Of a DNA stretch of 64,000 nt, positions 1 through 13,246 are shown piece after piece (position 1 is the first letter of the stretch; the number at the start of each line of letters is the position of its first letter). This stretch comes from Paraspadella gotoi (lineage: Eukaryota; Chaetognatha): the NCBI GenBank assembly GCA_051294375.1, contig CM119267.1, positions 2,801,631-2,865,630 of the forward strand. The letters are read 5' to 3'. The translations under genes and the position numbers were made by a program. The notes under the pieces are model-generated. The model was given only the letters and a program-made list of their open reading frames with translations. It was not told where the DNA came from and did not search any database.

Positions 1-2797
1 CTTTTTTTTTCCTTTTATTTTTTTCTTTCTTCGAAGGGTCTTAACGATCCGTCCAGCTGCGGACCTCGTTTCTTACACCGCGCCCTATTTCATCCAGTCG
101 GCCCCGTTTCTCCCCATACCTCGTTTACCCCCTTTCACCTCGTCTCACTCGAACGTTAACTTTCACAGCGGCGGTGATGCGCGTTCACTTCAAATCACAA
201 ACGTCTCACTCTTCGGTCCGTCCTCCTTTTCTTCCAAATTTCACTTTCGCGGTTTTTCTCAGTTTTAAGGACGAAATTAATGACGTCGTAGGTGACTCTT
301 TTCTATTTCCCCCTATATCCCCTTCCTTTCTTTTCTATTTCCCCCTCTCTCCCCTTAAAAGAGAGAAGAGAACGAGGTACATAATAATCCGGACGATTAC
401 CGGATGAGCAACGTACGGTTCTACTCCTCTGCATCCTATTCCTCTTACTGCTAACAGTATCCCGCTCTCGACGAAGATCCCTCCTCATCCCTCGACCCCT
501 CAGTTCAATTCAAAAACCTGGAAAATGTCCTTTACGGAAACATCACCATCAAACTCACTGTACAAGTCACCATTAACACGCTTTCTTCTCATTCGGAAAA
601 TACACTCCTCGTGAATTACGGTCAAATTCAGGGTCATACTACATCTGTTTCAACAATAGATCATATTTTTTTTTAAACATCAGTCGTCATCATATCTTTG
701 GATATCGAAAACCGTAGTGAGGCCATCGCTCGTTCCCACTCTTAAGCCGATGATTCACAGACTGCTCCCCTCTGATCTACCACAAGAAAAAGGAAACCGA
801 GAAAAAGCGCGTCTGTCAGATCTGAAAAAAAGTAAGAAATATAGCACTGACAAAGCGACAATTCCTAATACTGCTCGAGGAGTCGCAGCGCGTCCCGGGG
901 GCATTAATGCTGTTCGGAGCCACATATAACCATCTGCGAGCGAGCTTGATGCCGAAAAGACCGGTGTCTGTTCGTCATCCGGTCTTCTGTCGGTTTTCGA
1001 AATTATGGACGCGTTATCTATCCTCACAATCGTGTGCCTGGTTCATTCGTGCGGTAGATAGGATGTTAACAGCTCAATGTCGTATCAATGGCGGGTACAT
1101 CCGATCCGCAACTATGACCTCGCGGACACTTGAAATTCACTCGCCTTAGCTCCGTACACTACGTGAGGGACTGACGCACGTATCTCTATCTTCGCCCCGC
1201 ACTTGCCCGCAGCGTTTTCTCTTGCTACATGGCGACTCACTCTTCTGGACTTCTTCCCTCTTCGCTCCACATCGAATACTTGGACTTCCCATCTCTGGTC
1301 CCCTTCAGCCACACCTTTGCTTGTTTGGTTTACAAATTTGGAAATTGGTTTTTTTGTGAGGTTGTAAATGCTTGATAAGGGTTCGTAGGGTACAATTAAG
1401 TGGATGGAATATAGGAAATGGGACAGTGGGAGTTAAGCCTTATTTTAACAGTCAGTCCATTTTGTATACTCACAATTTATCACACGGTTGATTCCTGATT
1501 TTCTCTTCTTATCACCATAATCACGCAGAAAAAGATAATAGGTGCAGCAAAAATATAAGAAATCGAGAATGTCGATGTATATTATTTTCTCTTGCGCGAC
1601 TTAAACACATACTCTCTCCTCCTCCCCTTCATCTTCTCTCTCAGATCTGCTTCTCTCCATTCCTCTCTCCCTCTCTCTCATCTTTCTTATCTCTCTCTCT
1701 ACTCTCTTCTCTCCTCTCCCGCTCCCTCACCCCTCTTCTCCCCCCTCCGAACCTCAGCCCCATCGTCTTCAGCCACGCGGTTGGTTTTTTTTTTTTATCG
1801 CGTTTTTTACAAAGCTCTTTAGATATATTCCATTCCACTCTCAATTTCTAGTTTTTTCTTTCAACCGTTTCATCCATTCCAAGTCTTTCTTTTCGAGGTA
1901 TCTCTCTCAATTCAAACCGACGCTAAAACACCATCTTTCAATCTTTTCGGGTGTGATTTTCACAATCACAAATGTTATACTTTTTATTTCTTTTTCAACG
2001 AACGAAAATATTTTTTTTAATTCAAACTTCGTTTTAACTTTAATCGATAGTTTTTTTTCATATCATTAGAACTGGGTCGACAGTTGGAAGAGGTGAATAT
2101 ACATTATACCAATACATATTCGAAAGGGAACCTTTTTAAGTGGATCTTAGTGGTACGACACGACCCTCCTCTTTACCTCTTAATTGCCTCCATTCCGTCA
2201 ATTTCATCGTCTTCGTATACCATCTCGTTTATTAATAGTTCTTTTTAAATTAAATAGCAAAATTTAAAATATATGTTGCCTAATTCTTGTGGAGTGCGAT
2301 CCGTTCCAAGAAACGCTGGTAGATTGGAACGACGGACCGGGCGCCCACTCACACCCCACGCCCGACCGCGGCTCCNNNNNNNNNNNNNNNNNNNNNNNNN
2401 NNNNNNNNNNNNNNNNNNNNNNNNNNNNNNNNNNNNNNNNNNNNNNNNNNNNNNNNNNNNNNNNNNNNNNNNNNNNNNNNNNNNNNNNNNNNNNNNNNNN
2501 NNNNNNNNNNNNNNNNNNNNNNNNNNNNNNNNNGCCCCCCTCATTTTCGGTGATTCACGATTTGAAAATGGAGTGACTGGACCCATTTTAGGCTCGACGT
2601 GAGCGACCGTGTGAATTGATGAGACGGAAATCCTCACGCTTTCCTTCCTTTCACGCCATTCGATGTGAAAAAGTCTGGAAAACTTTATTCGTCAGAAACT
2701 GAAAAAAAAAATGAAAGAGGCATAAAGATTTTTTTTTTTGGTATCAGAAGTGAGAAGTAAACAACGAATTTCTTGTCTCAAGATTTTCCCCTTTTTT

Positions 2798-3505
2798 AGT
2801 TGCACCGCGAGTACTCGCGGAGCAACTCTATAAGTCACTTTTAGGTCGGTCTGTCGGTCCGTCGGTATATGTATGTCTTGCATATAGTTGGTTGCTCGAT
2901 GCTCATTTGTTAAGAAGGGAAAATCCTCAAATTTAATTGACTACAAGCGCCGCCTTTCAGGATATCCTAAAATTTTAAAAAACAAAAGACGGAATTCCGA
3001 TGCAGTGCGTGTAATAAATACATGGGGTAAGAAAGTTATTGTAGTCATGTAGTCATATCATATCACGTCATTTCAGGTCATATCATATCACGTCACGAAA
3101 AATACATGTGATAAGGCTGTCACTGCGGCGCAACACATTTGAATAACCATTCTTGTTTTTCTTAATTTATATTTTTTAAAAATACTTTCTCTTGGGAGAT
3201 ATATATAGTATATATATATACGTAGTTCAGCTTCTTGTATTTCGATGCTAGCGCGGAGTACAATAAAGTATTCCCTAATCTAGTACTTAAGTACTTACAA
3301 TCGAAACATTCTTTGAAAAGTTACCATTTCATTGATAGGGAAGCCTGGTACTCTGGGAGTGAATAAACTGTGAAAGAGTCTTGATTGAAAGCTTGCAGGG
3401 ACCTGCTATGGCATTATCTTGTAAGAGTGACGGAGGCTTTAATCAACCATAGCCTGTCCAGAGTCAGTGGGCTTATTTATTAAATGAATGGATAATTATT
3501 ATATT
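2798..3505 (+). repeat. Hairpin-ended transposon, family A, copy 1 (longest)
   Basis: Begins with a 30-bp palindrome at 2798-2827 (arms AGTTGC.CCGCGAGT, one mismatch), followed by CTATAAGTCACTTTTAG, a GTCGGTCTGTCGGTCCGTCGG run, a segment with repeated CATATCACGTCA words (3050-3100), then a conserved ~280-bp part to about 3505. Parts recur at 57558-57930 (same orientation), and inverted at 60780-61335, 4660-4850, 19660-19880 and 51500-51600. No open frame resembles a transposase or reverse transcriptase, so it is non-autonomous. The terminal hairpin could suggest a Helitron-like element, but no end signature is decisive. Confidence 0.75.
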
Positions 3506-3880
3506 ACTTTATTCCATCTTCCAATTTTCTAAAATTTCTTGAATTTCGTTTCCGGNNNNNNNNNNNNNNNNNNNNNNNNNNNNNNNNNNNNNNNNNNNNN
3601 NNNNNNNNNNNNNNNNNNNNNNNNNNNNNNNNNNNNNNNNNNNNNNNNNNNNNNNNNNNNNNNNNNNNNNNNNNNNNNNNNNNNNNNNNNNNNNNNNNNN
3701 NNNNNNNNNNNNNNNNNNNNNNNNNNNNNNNNNNNNNNNNNNNNNNNNNNNCCTCCTCCCTCCCTCCTCGGCGATGATTTTCAACTATTTCGTCACCTCA
3801 AAGACAAAATTCGAAATCGAGGCTCAAATTTTTTTTTTTAGAATTTTGGCGGCGGCGGTTGGGGACAAAGGAAGAAGAGA

Positions 3881-3881
<1 letters not shown>

Positions 3882-3911
<30 letters not shown>

Positions 3912-3990
3912 AAGATCCGTTTGTCATTTCCAGAGATTGGTCACATTTTCATTTCGACTTTAGCTTCCGGTTTTTGGCAGAAGACGACGA

Positions 3991-4023
<33 letters not shown>
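3882..4023. repeat. Inverted pair of trinucleotide arrays, (GAC)n then (GTC)n
   Basis: About nine GAC units (3882-3910) and about eleven GTC units (3988-4023) in opposite orientation, so the two arrays can pair with each other. The open frames with poly-Arg, poly-Val or poly-Asp runs here are repeat artefacts. Confidence 0.8.
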
Positions 4024-4024
<1 letters not shown>

Positions 4025-4659
4025 TTTCTATCTTTAGTTTTCTTTATCTCCGTCTTCGTCTTATTCTTCGTTTTCATCTTTTTCTTCACCTTCGTCTTCA
4101 TCGTCTTCGTCCGACTTTTCCTCCCAAATTCCTCACTTTCTCTCTTCATTCACTTTCACTCCCNNNNNNNNNNNNNNNNNNNNNNNNNNNNNNNNNNNNN
4201 NNNNNNNNNNNNNNNNNNNNNNNNNNNNNNNNNNNNNNNNNNNNNNNNNNNNNNNNNNNNNNNNNNNNNNNNNNNNNNNNNNNNNNNNNNNNNNNNNNNN
4301 NNNNNNNNNNNNNNNNNNNNNNNNNNNNNNNNNNNNNNNNNNNNNNNNNNNNNNNNNNNNNNNNNNNNNTCTCTCTCTCTCTCTCTCTCTCTCCACTTCT
4401 TTTTTTCTCTCAATTCTTCATTTCCTCATCTCATTATAACTTTTTGAGTCGATGTGAACCTCGATAATAGGAAGTTCGGTCTATGCACGTGACCAGAAAG
4501 TTCAAACTCGGCAGACCTTATATATTTTTCCAAACTGTATTGTCACGTGATCACCCCGGGATGTGAACAAGGAAGTTAATTCAGCGCTACACCTTTATAT
4601 AGTTTCACTTGTTAAAACCAAATTCACTTCTTTGTACGGGCGTCAAAAGTAGCTATCGT

Positions 4660-4850
4660 GTGAAGCTTTAAATGAAATTGTGCCAACTAATATAAAATAT
4701 ATCCATTCATTCAAAAAACAAGCTATCTTGCTCTAGACTATGGACCGGCTATGGTGGGTTAAGACCTGCATAGTGCATAGTGCATACCCTCTTACAAGAT
4801 TATAACATAGCAGGGCCTCGTAAGTTTTCCATCAAGACTCTCATACATTA
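4660..4850 (-). repeat. Transposon family A, fragment copy
   Basis: Matches 60780-60935 in order: AT.TATCCATTCATT, GCTATCTTGC, then CTCTTACAAGAT.AT.ACATAGCAGG and CATCAAGACTCTC. The match is clear over about 170 bp despite small differences. The internal CATAGTGCATAGTGCAT is a local duplication. Confidence 0.65.
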
Positions 4851-5297
4851 TATATATTATATATATAGACATTAACTATTTCCTCCTTGATTCCTCTCTT
4901 TCCTCCTTCTCTTCCTCCTCCAATTCCTCTTCCCCTCCCTCTTCTTCTTCTTTTTCTTTCTATTCCTACGCTTGGGTGACGAATTTTTATGCAAGACATT
5001 TTTTCGCTCCTTTTAAACTCAAACGAATCACAGGGATCCGAATCAAAACTTTAAAAAATCGTGATATTTTAAGTTTTTAACAAATAAACCTACATACATA
5101 CAGGAAATAAATGAAATTTATATAGAAACCAAACGTAGAGAAGTCTTTCTACTAAGGGACACCGCATTCTGCATCTTCATTTCTGAGTGAAGCAGTCTAT
5201 AAAGTTTTGAGCCTGGTTTACCATCATTAGTTTTGAATCCGATGTCTGTAGTCATAATTCAGAATAGAAAGTAATTTTGTGAGTAATTATACTGAAG

Positions 5298-5378
5298 ACT
5301 TAATCTGTGGGATTCGAACCCACACCTCGAGATAACCAGAGCGCAGCAGACTAGTCCGATCGGCCATCCCATCAACTT
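5298..5378 (-). repeat. tRNA-derived sequence (tRNA-Leu-like; SINE head or tRNA pseudogene)
   Basis: On the minus strand there are an A-box-like GGATGGCCGATCGG and, ~40 nt on, a perfect T-arm and B-box GTGGGTTCGAATCCCAC (5307-5323). The start and T arm resemble eukaryotic tRNA-Leu. The acceptor stem does not pair, and I could not fold a convincing anticodon arm. This is therefore not a working tRNA gene but a pol III-type promoter relic, most likely the head of a tRNA-derived SINE. Confidence 0.6.
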
Positions 5379-6399
5379 GCAAAAGACTAAAATAAATTAA
5401 CAAAAATAGAAAAACTAAAGAGAAAAGATGAAAGGAAATTCTGTTGGAAAAAAAAAGAGAATGGAAAGAGAGTGTCAGAATTCGACCGTAGAAAAGCACC
5501 GCCTATTTGCACTGGGATGACTCAACCCCTGAGACACGAGAGAGAGAGAGAGAAGAGAGCGGATGAAGATGAAAGGAGAGAGAGAGAGGAGAGAGAGAGA
5601 GAGATGATAGAGGGGAAGTAGAGTTAGGTTATCGGAGATCTCGCATGAAGAGATCGGACGATTGAATCAAGCATTAGTACCTCTCTTCTTATCTCCCCCT
5701 CTCCTCTTCATCGGTTCAGCTTTAACTCCTCAACTGAAAAAAAAGGGACAGGGACGCTATAAAAAAAGTTAATTATAAATACCAATAAATATCAAACACC
5801 TAAAAAAGGATAGAGATTAATAAAGACTAATATATAGAAAACTGCAGGATATAATTTTGTCTAAACTCGAGCTCTTTAATGATAGAAGATATCCGCGAGT
5901 TAGGAGAGGAGAGAGACAGAAAAAGAAATGGCATTGTATAAGGAACTTCGAAATTATGAGTAAAATCTCGTGTGTATGACTCGATGAGTTACTATGACGC
6001 CCAGATGACGCAGGGAGGCGAGACAAGAAAAGGCAGGCGAGTGGGAGACGCTTAAATATAAGAAGGAAGAAAAATCAGGAAAGAAAAGACTTAAAAAGTT
6101 ATCGAGAGGAATCCTCTGGATGTGATGCGAAGAGAGTAAAAAAAGGGAAGAGTCGGTTCGATAGGTAAGAAAAAAATAAGAGAAACGAGGACCAGGCGAA
6201 AGTATGAGAGCAGAGAAATAGAGATATCCCAACAAGTGAGACTCGGGCATGGAGAGCGACCCGCGTTCTGATAGGGAAGTAAAAGAAAAAGATCGGCGGG
6301 CCGCGCGTAAACGTCAGAATTTCGCGCGAAAACTCGTCTCAGACTTTGAAAAGATGGAATAAAGGATTGTGTTTTGGGAAAGGCGCAACCCATTAAGGC

Positions 6400-9300
6400 C
6401 CGGAGCGCAACTGGAGAGAAACAATCAGTTTTCAAAACGTTTGGTAAATCGTGCGGGTGTGGTTCAAGCACACGCAGAGGAGAGAAGGTGTAGGAGACAA
6501 GGAAAAGGAGTGGGAGAGAGGATGGAAAGAGCAAGGGTAAGGACCGAAGAAGTAGGGGAGTAGGAAAGGAGGTTGTAGGGGTTTAGGAGAGTCACACTAA
6601 AGAAGTAAACATTACTAAAAAGGGCGAAGACCGAAGAGTAATGGAGGGGAGAGAGAGAGAGCGTGCGAATATAATAAGAACAATGGGTCTTGTTCGTAGT
6701 TAAACTAAAAGTAATTTTTAAAAGAAATACATATAAAAAATAGGAGAATACGTAATCATGGCGCAGAGGACTTATCACCGCCTCTTGCTTTTTACAACTG
6801 TTTATTTCACGAAAGTTTAAACAAAACCATCGAAATTTGTTCTTAGGGTAAATATCGAAAGAATAGAAACTCTGTAAACAGTTATTTTCGGTGTAAGCTG
6901 GCAAAATATGGTTTTGTAGGCCGGTCTTAAGGGAAAATCAAAAGGAGATGTATAAAACCCGGGCTGGAAAAGAGATAAAATATATAATAGAAAAACATTA
7001 AAAGAAAGGCAATAAAAATAAAAGACAAAAATTAAAGGTCAGATTATCCGACGCCCCGATGTAAGTTTTAGTGGAATAAAAAAGAAAAGGAGCTGCGGGA
7101 ACCATAAAAATCCGAGGGAATTATTTTGTTATATACTGATATGTGTTGAATAGCAGAAGGAAATCACTAATCTTTTAACTTGTTTCGTAAAACTTTTCTC
7201 AAAAATTTTTTTTTTCTAGCCAAAAAATGAAAAAAGATTAATTTCTACTATTTGTTTACTAACGCATCAATCACTCGAAGCCACGGATCCTTGTGACCTA
7301 TTTTTTTCTTTAATATATAATCTTTTAATTTTTTTATGAGGCGAGGTATCTTTCCAATAATATTTTACGCACATGTGTTAATTACAACATCGTTAAGTAA
7401 AATCTATTATTTAGAAGAAACCGAACACAGAATCGTTTAATTAAAAAATTTCACCTCAAATCCAAAATAAATTGTACGAGAGTAAAAAACTAGAAGATAT
7501 TAAAATGTGAGAAACTTGGCGAGCCGAGGGTTCTTATCAATTTTTCAGGTTATTTTTTTTAAAACCCGTATTCGTAATCCATGTATTTTGTTATCTGATT
7601 ATAGTCAAGCCTTTTTTTAAGCAGAGAAAACGTCATTAGAAACGTTCCGTACGGCCCATTAAGTATTTCCCCCGTAACGACTATCGGAATTGACGTTACT
7701 GCTGTCACCGGCCTGAAATGTAAAGCCGACAGTGAATGAATATGTGTATACCTCTTCGTCCTCTTTTCTTTATTTCTTCTTCCTTTCTTCTCTCCTACTC
7801 TTTTCTTCCTAGTCGGACCGAAAACTCTAATATATATATACTTCTTCACTACATCTCTTTCGTCTCTGTGTCGGTGCCATATACGTCTCTACGCAATGCC
7901 TTCTTCTGTCAATTCTTGAAATCTCCCCCGGATATAACCTGGAGGAGATCGATTTTGTTAGTAAAGAGAGACTAAGCTCCCAGAATGTCTCTCATTTCCT
8001 GGATTTTATAATACGGATATTCACGTGGAAGTACGATATTAGAGAGAAACAGATTGGAACAAGCGTTATAATATAGGTTTGAAAGCGATGTGGCTGCTAG
8101 TTCGGGCTGGAGGCTAGGGCCGGAAGGAGGGAGCGGTGTTGGTCGATGTGGGTGGAATCGCGGGGAAGAGAATGTCTGCTCTTCCGGATTTAGGCGTCTA
8201 ACTGGGTGGTCGGACCTGGAAAAGGTTAAAAAACTGAGAACCCGGTTGATGATAAGATCATCATACTGAAAATAGAGTTCTATATTCTAACGAAAGAAAA
8301 AGTCATTTCGCGAAGTTTTTGTTTGGGGTCTTTTGTATTTGCTAATATGCGCTTCTATTTATATTTCCCTCTTAACCTCTATGAACAAATACGAAGTTGG
8401 GCGCGAAATAGGCGAGCTCGAACCAAACTGAGAGTTATACCTCACTCCATGTTAATTTATCCAGAGACAACTCGAACAGGAAAGAATTCTTTTTAACTAT
8501 TCTCACCGGCGTGAATTCTCCATCCCTCTCTGCTTCTCTCGTTTCTCGTCCTGTCTCTCTCTCATCTTCTTCTAGAATGGTGTCCATCATCTCTCTCATT
8601 CTATCTTCGTCTCTTCTCTCTCTCTCCTGTCTCTCTCTCTCCTCTTCTCTCTATCCTTTCTCTTCTCTCTCATACTCGTCTCTCGACTCCTAAACAAACT
8701 TCGCTCGGCGTCATCAATCACACAAACTATTTCAAAATTGCAAATCTCTGAAAATTAGTGTGACAGTTTTCACTCAGCCCAAGTCTCCCGGTACGACCTT
8801 GTCTCTCCCCTCTCCCGACGTTGTCTTTTTTTCTTTTATTTCCCTTTGTTTATTCTATTGTTGGTTTTTTTTTTTTTTTTTTTTTTGAGTGGTTTAGATC
8901 CAAGGATCTTTCGAAAAGAAACACTTTCGCCTGCTATTCTCTCCTTCTTCTTTGCTTTTCTTTTCCGCTTATTTTGTCTTTTTTGTCTACGATGAATAAA
9001 AAAACCTTTTCTTTCTTTCATCCTTCTCGATTTCGTTAATGACTTGTTCAGTTTTCATCTTTCGTTTGTGGTCGATAACTCTAAATATGCGCGTCACAGT
9101 CTCAGAAAAAAATAATCTTAAAAATCTAAATTCTAAAATGTCCTGCGTCAAGTCGGAGCATCCTCTCAAAGGGCATATCCAAACAAGGACTAACAAAAAT
9201 GGAGACAAAATTAATCTCTCTCATGGGGATTTAATTCTTCAAAGATCGTCTCTAGATCGCACTCCACACGTTTATGACAAGAACACGGAGAAGAAATGCT

Positions 9301-11144
9301 GTTCGATGTTTCGAAATTCGCGATCAAAAATTTTTTGGTCACCATACGTATATCAACATATAGTCATTATGGACACCCATTGGAGAGAGCGAAGTTATAA
9401 GCATGAAGGGGAGGCGGGCGAGGTGAGATGGGCAAGGTAACTCTAGTGTGTAATATAGCTTATTTGTACTAGGTGAATATTCGTACTTATGACAACCACC
9501 TTTGATTTTCGGGTCGGGTATAGAAGTCAAAGACCTTATTTACCCCAATGAGAATAATGGAGCGGAGGTAGGAAGACACTCTAATATCTTATTGCGCGAA
9601 AAATTGAAATAAGTTTAGATAAATATTTCACTTCATAATTTATTATTATATAATAAACTTTATAAGTTTATCTCAGAATTATAAATCATAGCTCAATAAA
9701 ATAATAGCTCTTTTTATATTTTAACGATGAATTTCTAACTAGCTTTTGGTAAGATATCATGTTTCCACCGCTAATTCCTAACTTTCTATCTAGATTAAAA
9801 TTGTGATAGGAAGTTCTTAACCATCTTATCCATTCCGTATACATTAACAAGTAATGTCCTTTTATGAAAAGATTACATATGTAATTCACGTCTGACTTTT
9901 CTGTGTGTTGTTGCTCGTTTGTTAAAGGTCTCCGGCGACTTCGTTCCTCCTCGCCTCTATCGCTCAGTGTTCCAAGTCGAATCCACTTTCTTCCAGTTAC
10001 CACATCACACATCTCCAATCAACCTCCGAACCTTTTGAGGTCCCATAATAATCTCTTCTTTTCTCTTCTCTATTTCTTTTCTTTTTCTTCTTTATTCCTT
10101 TTTCTTTTTCCTTTTCTTTTTCTTTTTTCTTCCCTTTCTATTCTTTTATTTTCTCACTTCTTTTCCTTTTTTCTATTTCGTTTTCTTCCTTCTTTCTCTT
10201 TCAAAACCATCATCAATAAAATCTCGCTCATCCAAGCTTCTCAACCCATGTCAACCGGGCCGGCGGACGACCTCACCATCTCAAGATTCACTTTTCAATC
10301 CGACTCTCTCACACCCACCATCCTTCTCCGTGAGGGAAGGCGAAAGAGAGAGATAGAGAAAGAGGGAGGATAGGAGGCTAAATTCTGCATAATTTGACCG
10401 GTCGTAGGAAGGAGCGAAGGAAGAGAGAAAGGAGGGAAGAGGCAGGAAGAGGTAGCCGCGAGGGAAGCAGACGCGAGTTAGGTACCGACAAAAAAGTAGG
10501 TCAAAAACAAAGAGAAAGAATGAGAAACAAAGTTTTCTTTCTCCGTAAGATTTTCGTCCGAGGAGGAATTATCTATGTTGCGCCGAGAGGAGGAGAGGGA
10601 GCGAAAAGAGAGAAGGAAGGGGGAGAGGAGTCAGAGGACGGAAAAGAGGAGAGAGGGAGACGGAGAGGGGGAAAAGGAGTAAGCGAAGGGTGGGCATTGT
10701 GAAGGAAAAAAAAAGCTTGGATGCTCTTTTCAAACCAGACACTGGGGGCTGGTAATTGGCCATAAGAGAATTTTATGAAGGAGGACCTCTTTGAGATGGT
10801 GTTAAAGAGTTCACGACTCTCTCTCTCTATCTCAATCTCTCTCTTCTCGTCTCTCTCTTCCTCCTCTTCGGACGTCGTTTATCACTGCTATTTCCGAAAA
10901 GTAAAAACAGAAGATGGACTCGTTCCTAATTATATCGAAAGCGAGTGCATGTGAACGTTTCCATAAAAATCGTTAATGGATATTGCGATTTATTTATTTT
11001 ATACCATGTCTGCCATATAATACTCAATGCCCGCGTCTTGATTTAGGTAGGTTGCCGCGAAACTTTAATTTCTCCTTTTAAAACTTTTTCCCAAATAAAA
11101 CTTTTTAAGTAGCCGTGGTTCCCTATTCGATGTAAAATTTTTAC
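6400..11144 (+). repeat. Noisy copy of the sequence at 11200-13480 (probable gap-fill artefact)
   Basis: Segments of this stretch recur in the same order after the 25-N gap at 11145: 6590-6650 with 11385-11440, 8205-8290 with 11915-11974, 9500-9545 with 12255-12300, and 9930-11140 with 12540-13480. The left copy differs mainly by scattered insertions; for example the clean (TTTTC)n at 12640 is broken up at 10050-10190. It has no coding signal. This pattern suggests uncorrected long-read sequence rather than a biological duplication. Confidence 0.75.
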
Positions 11145-11712
11145 NNNNNNNNNNNNNNNNNNNNNNNNNGTAGCGAAAGGGTTCTGGCCTCGAGAAATGT
11201 AAAACTTCTTCCTCTGCATGAGATCGACACAAAGTATGACATCCTCCTCTGTGACTCGTGATTGCGAGTGAAAGAATTCACCGACGCTTTGGTGAAGACG
11301 TGACCACCGGAGGAGAAAGGGGGGAAGGGGTGGCGAGGGGGTGGAGGGAGGCGAAAATAGGGTGGAGTGGGTTTAGGGTCAACGTAACAGTAACATTACT
11401 CAAAAGGGCGAAGACCGAAAGAGTAATTACGGCGAAAAATGTCGGCGTCGATAAACTAAAGTTTTTAAAAAAAAGCATCGTGTAATATGTTTTAAAATTA
11501 TCGTTTAATGAATGTTTAGTGATGAGGAACCGTTATTGTTAACCTATATGTAAACAAAGGTACGAGAATATATTACTTTTAATATAAACAAAATGAACGA
11601 AACTGGTAAATTGTTGATTCGAACCAACATACGACGACAACGACCGGAATTTTAATTTTAGCCCACGAAGACGTAATTAAGAAACAACGACGACGACGAA
11701 GAAGACGATGGA

Positions 11713-11744
<32 letters not shown>

Positions 11745-12625
11745 TGGAGACGACGAGGACGAGGAAGTGATTCTCTTCTCGCGAAAAATCGCGTGGGAAT
11801 CGATGACCGAATGGAGGATCGATTAAGACTCTGGATTTTGGAAAGGATGGGATGAAATGGGTGGGTGGGGATTGGGGATGAGTGGGGATTAGGGATGGGT
11901 GGGGATTAGGGATGGGTGGGGACCTGGAAAAGTTAAAATGAGAAACGGTTGATGATAAGACAAATGAAAATAGANNNNNNNNNNNNNNNNNNNNNNNNNN
12001 NNNNNNNNNNNNNNNNNNNNNNNNNNNNNNNNNNNNNNNNNNNNNNNNNNNNNNNNNNNNNNNNNNNNNNNNNNNNNNNNNNNNNNNNNNNNNNNNNNNN
12101 NNNNNNNNNNNNNNNNNNNNNNNNNNNNNNNNNNNNNNNNNNNNNNNNNNNNNNNNNNNNNNNNNNNNNNNNNNNNNNNNNNNNNNNNNNNNNNNNGTCT
12201 TATAACCCTTTGGGCGGGCTTGGGGGCGGGGAGCGGGCAAGCGGGCCTTTCTGGGCTAACCCCTTTGATTTTCGGGTCGGGTCAAGAGTCAAGACCCTCA
12301 AGGATTTAGCGTTGAGCTCTTTTTTGCGTTTGAAAACGTCGGTTAATTTGAAAATTAAAATATTCTCTACTATGACAAATTTAAAACACCCTCAAAATTA
12401 GATATTACTATATATTATATATTATATTATTAAAATATATTATATCATATATACTTTATATAATTCATATTGGTTCTAGCCATTTCATTAGCTATTTGGT
12501 CCCTTATTACAAGATAATATGTAATGTGTTCCTTTAAGCCGGATCTGTTCCCGCTCGCGTGTATCGAACATTTTTCCCATTAACACATCACATCCAAAAA
12601 TCAACCGAAACTTTTGAGCCAAAAT

Positions 12626-12740
12626 CTCTTCTTTTCTTCTCTTTTCTTTTCTTTTCTTTTCTTTTCTTTTCTTTTCTTTTCTTTTCTTTTCTTTTCTTTT
12701 CTTTTCTTTTCTTTTCTTCTTTTCTTTTCTTTTCTTCTTT
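12626..12740 (+). repeat. (TTTTC)n microsatellite
   Basis: About twenty TTTTC units with minor interruptions; the noisy equivalent is 10050-10190. The repetitive FLFFSFLFF open frames are artefacts. Confidence 0.9.
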
Positions 12741-13203
12741 TCAACCTCATCATAATCGCTCACTTCTCACATTCACCGGCGGCGGACGACCTCACCATCT
12801 CAAGATTCACTTCACGCTTCTCACCCCACCCTCCTTCTCCGTGAGGGAAGGCGAGGGAGATAGAGAAAGAGGGAGGATTAGGCTAATTTGCATATTTGAC
12901 GGTCGTGAAGGAGGAGGAGGAGGAGGAAGAGGAGGAGGAGGAAAGAGAGAGCGATTAGCGAAAAAGTCAAAACAAAAACGAATGAATTTTCTTCGAGATT
13001 TCGTCCGAGAGAGAATTTTCTGTTCGCGAGGAGAGAGGGAGGAGAAGAGAGGGAGGGGGAGAGGGAGAGAGGAGGAAAGAGAGAGAGGGAGAAGGAGTAA
13101 GAGAAGGGGCAATGTGAAGGAAAGCTTGGATGTCTTTCACGACATCTGGGGCTGGTCATGGCCAAGATTGTGAGAGACTCTTTGAATGGTTAAAGAGTTC
13201 ACG

Positions 13204-13246
<43 letters not shown>

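Noticed and set aside
12488-13173. Open frames rich in Phe/Ser/Leu or Arg/Lys/Glu
   Set aside because: They translate (TTTTC)n and (GA)n microsatellites; no domain or splice context.
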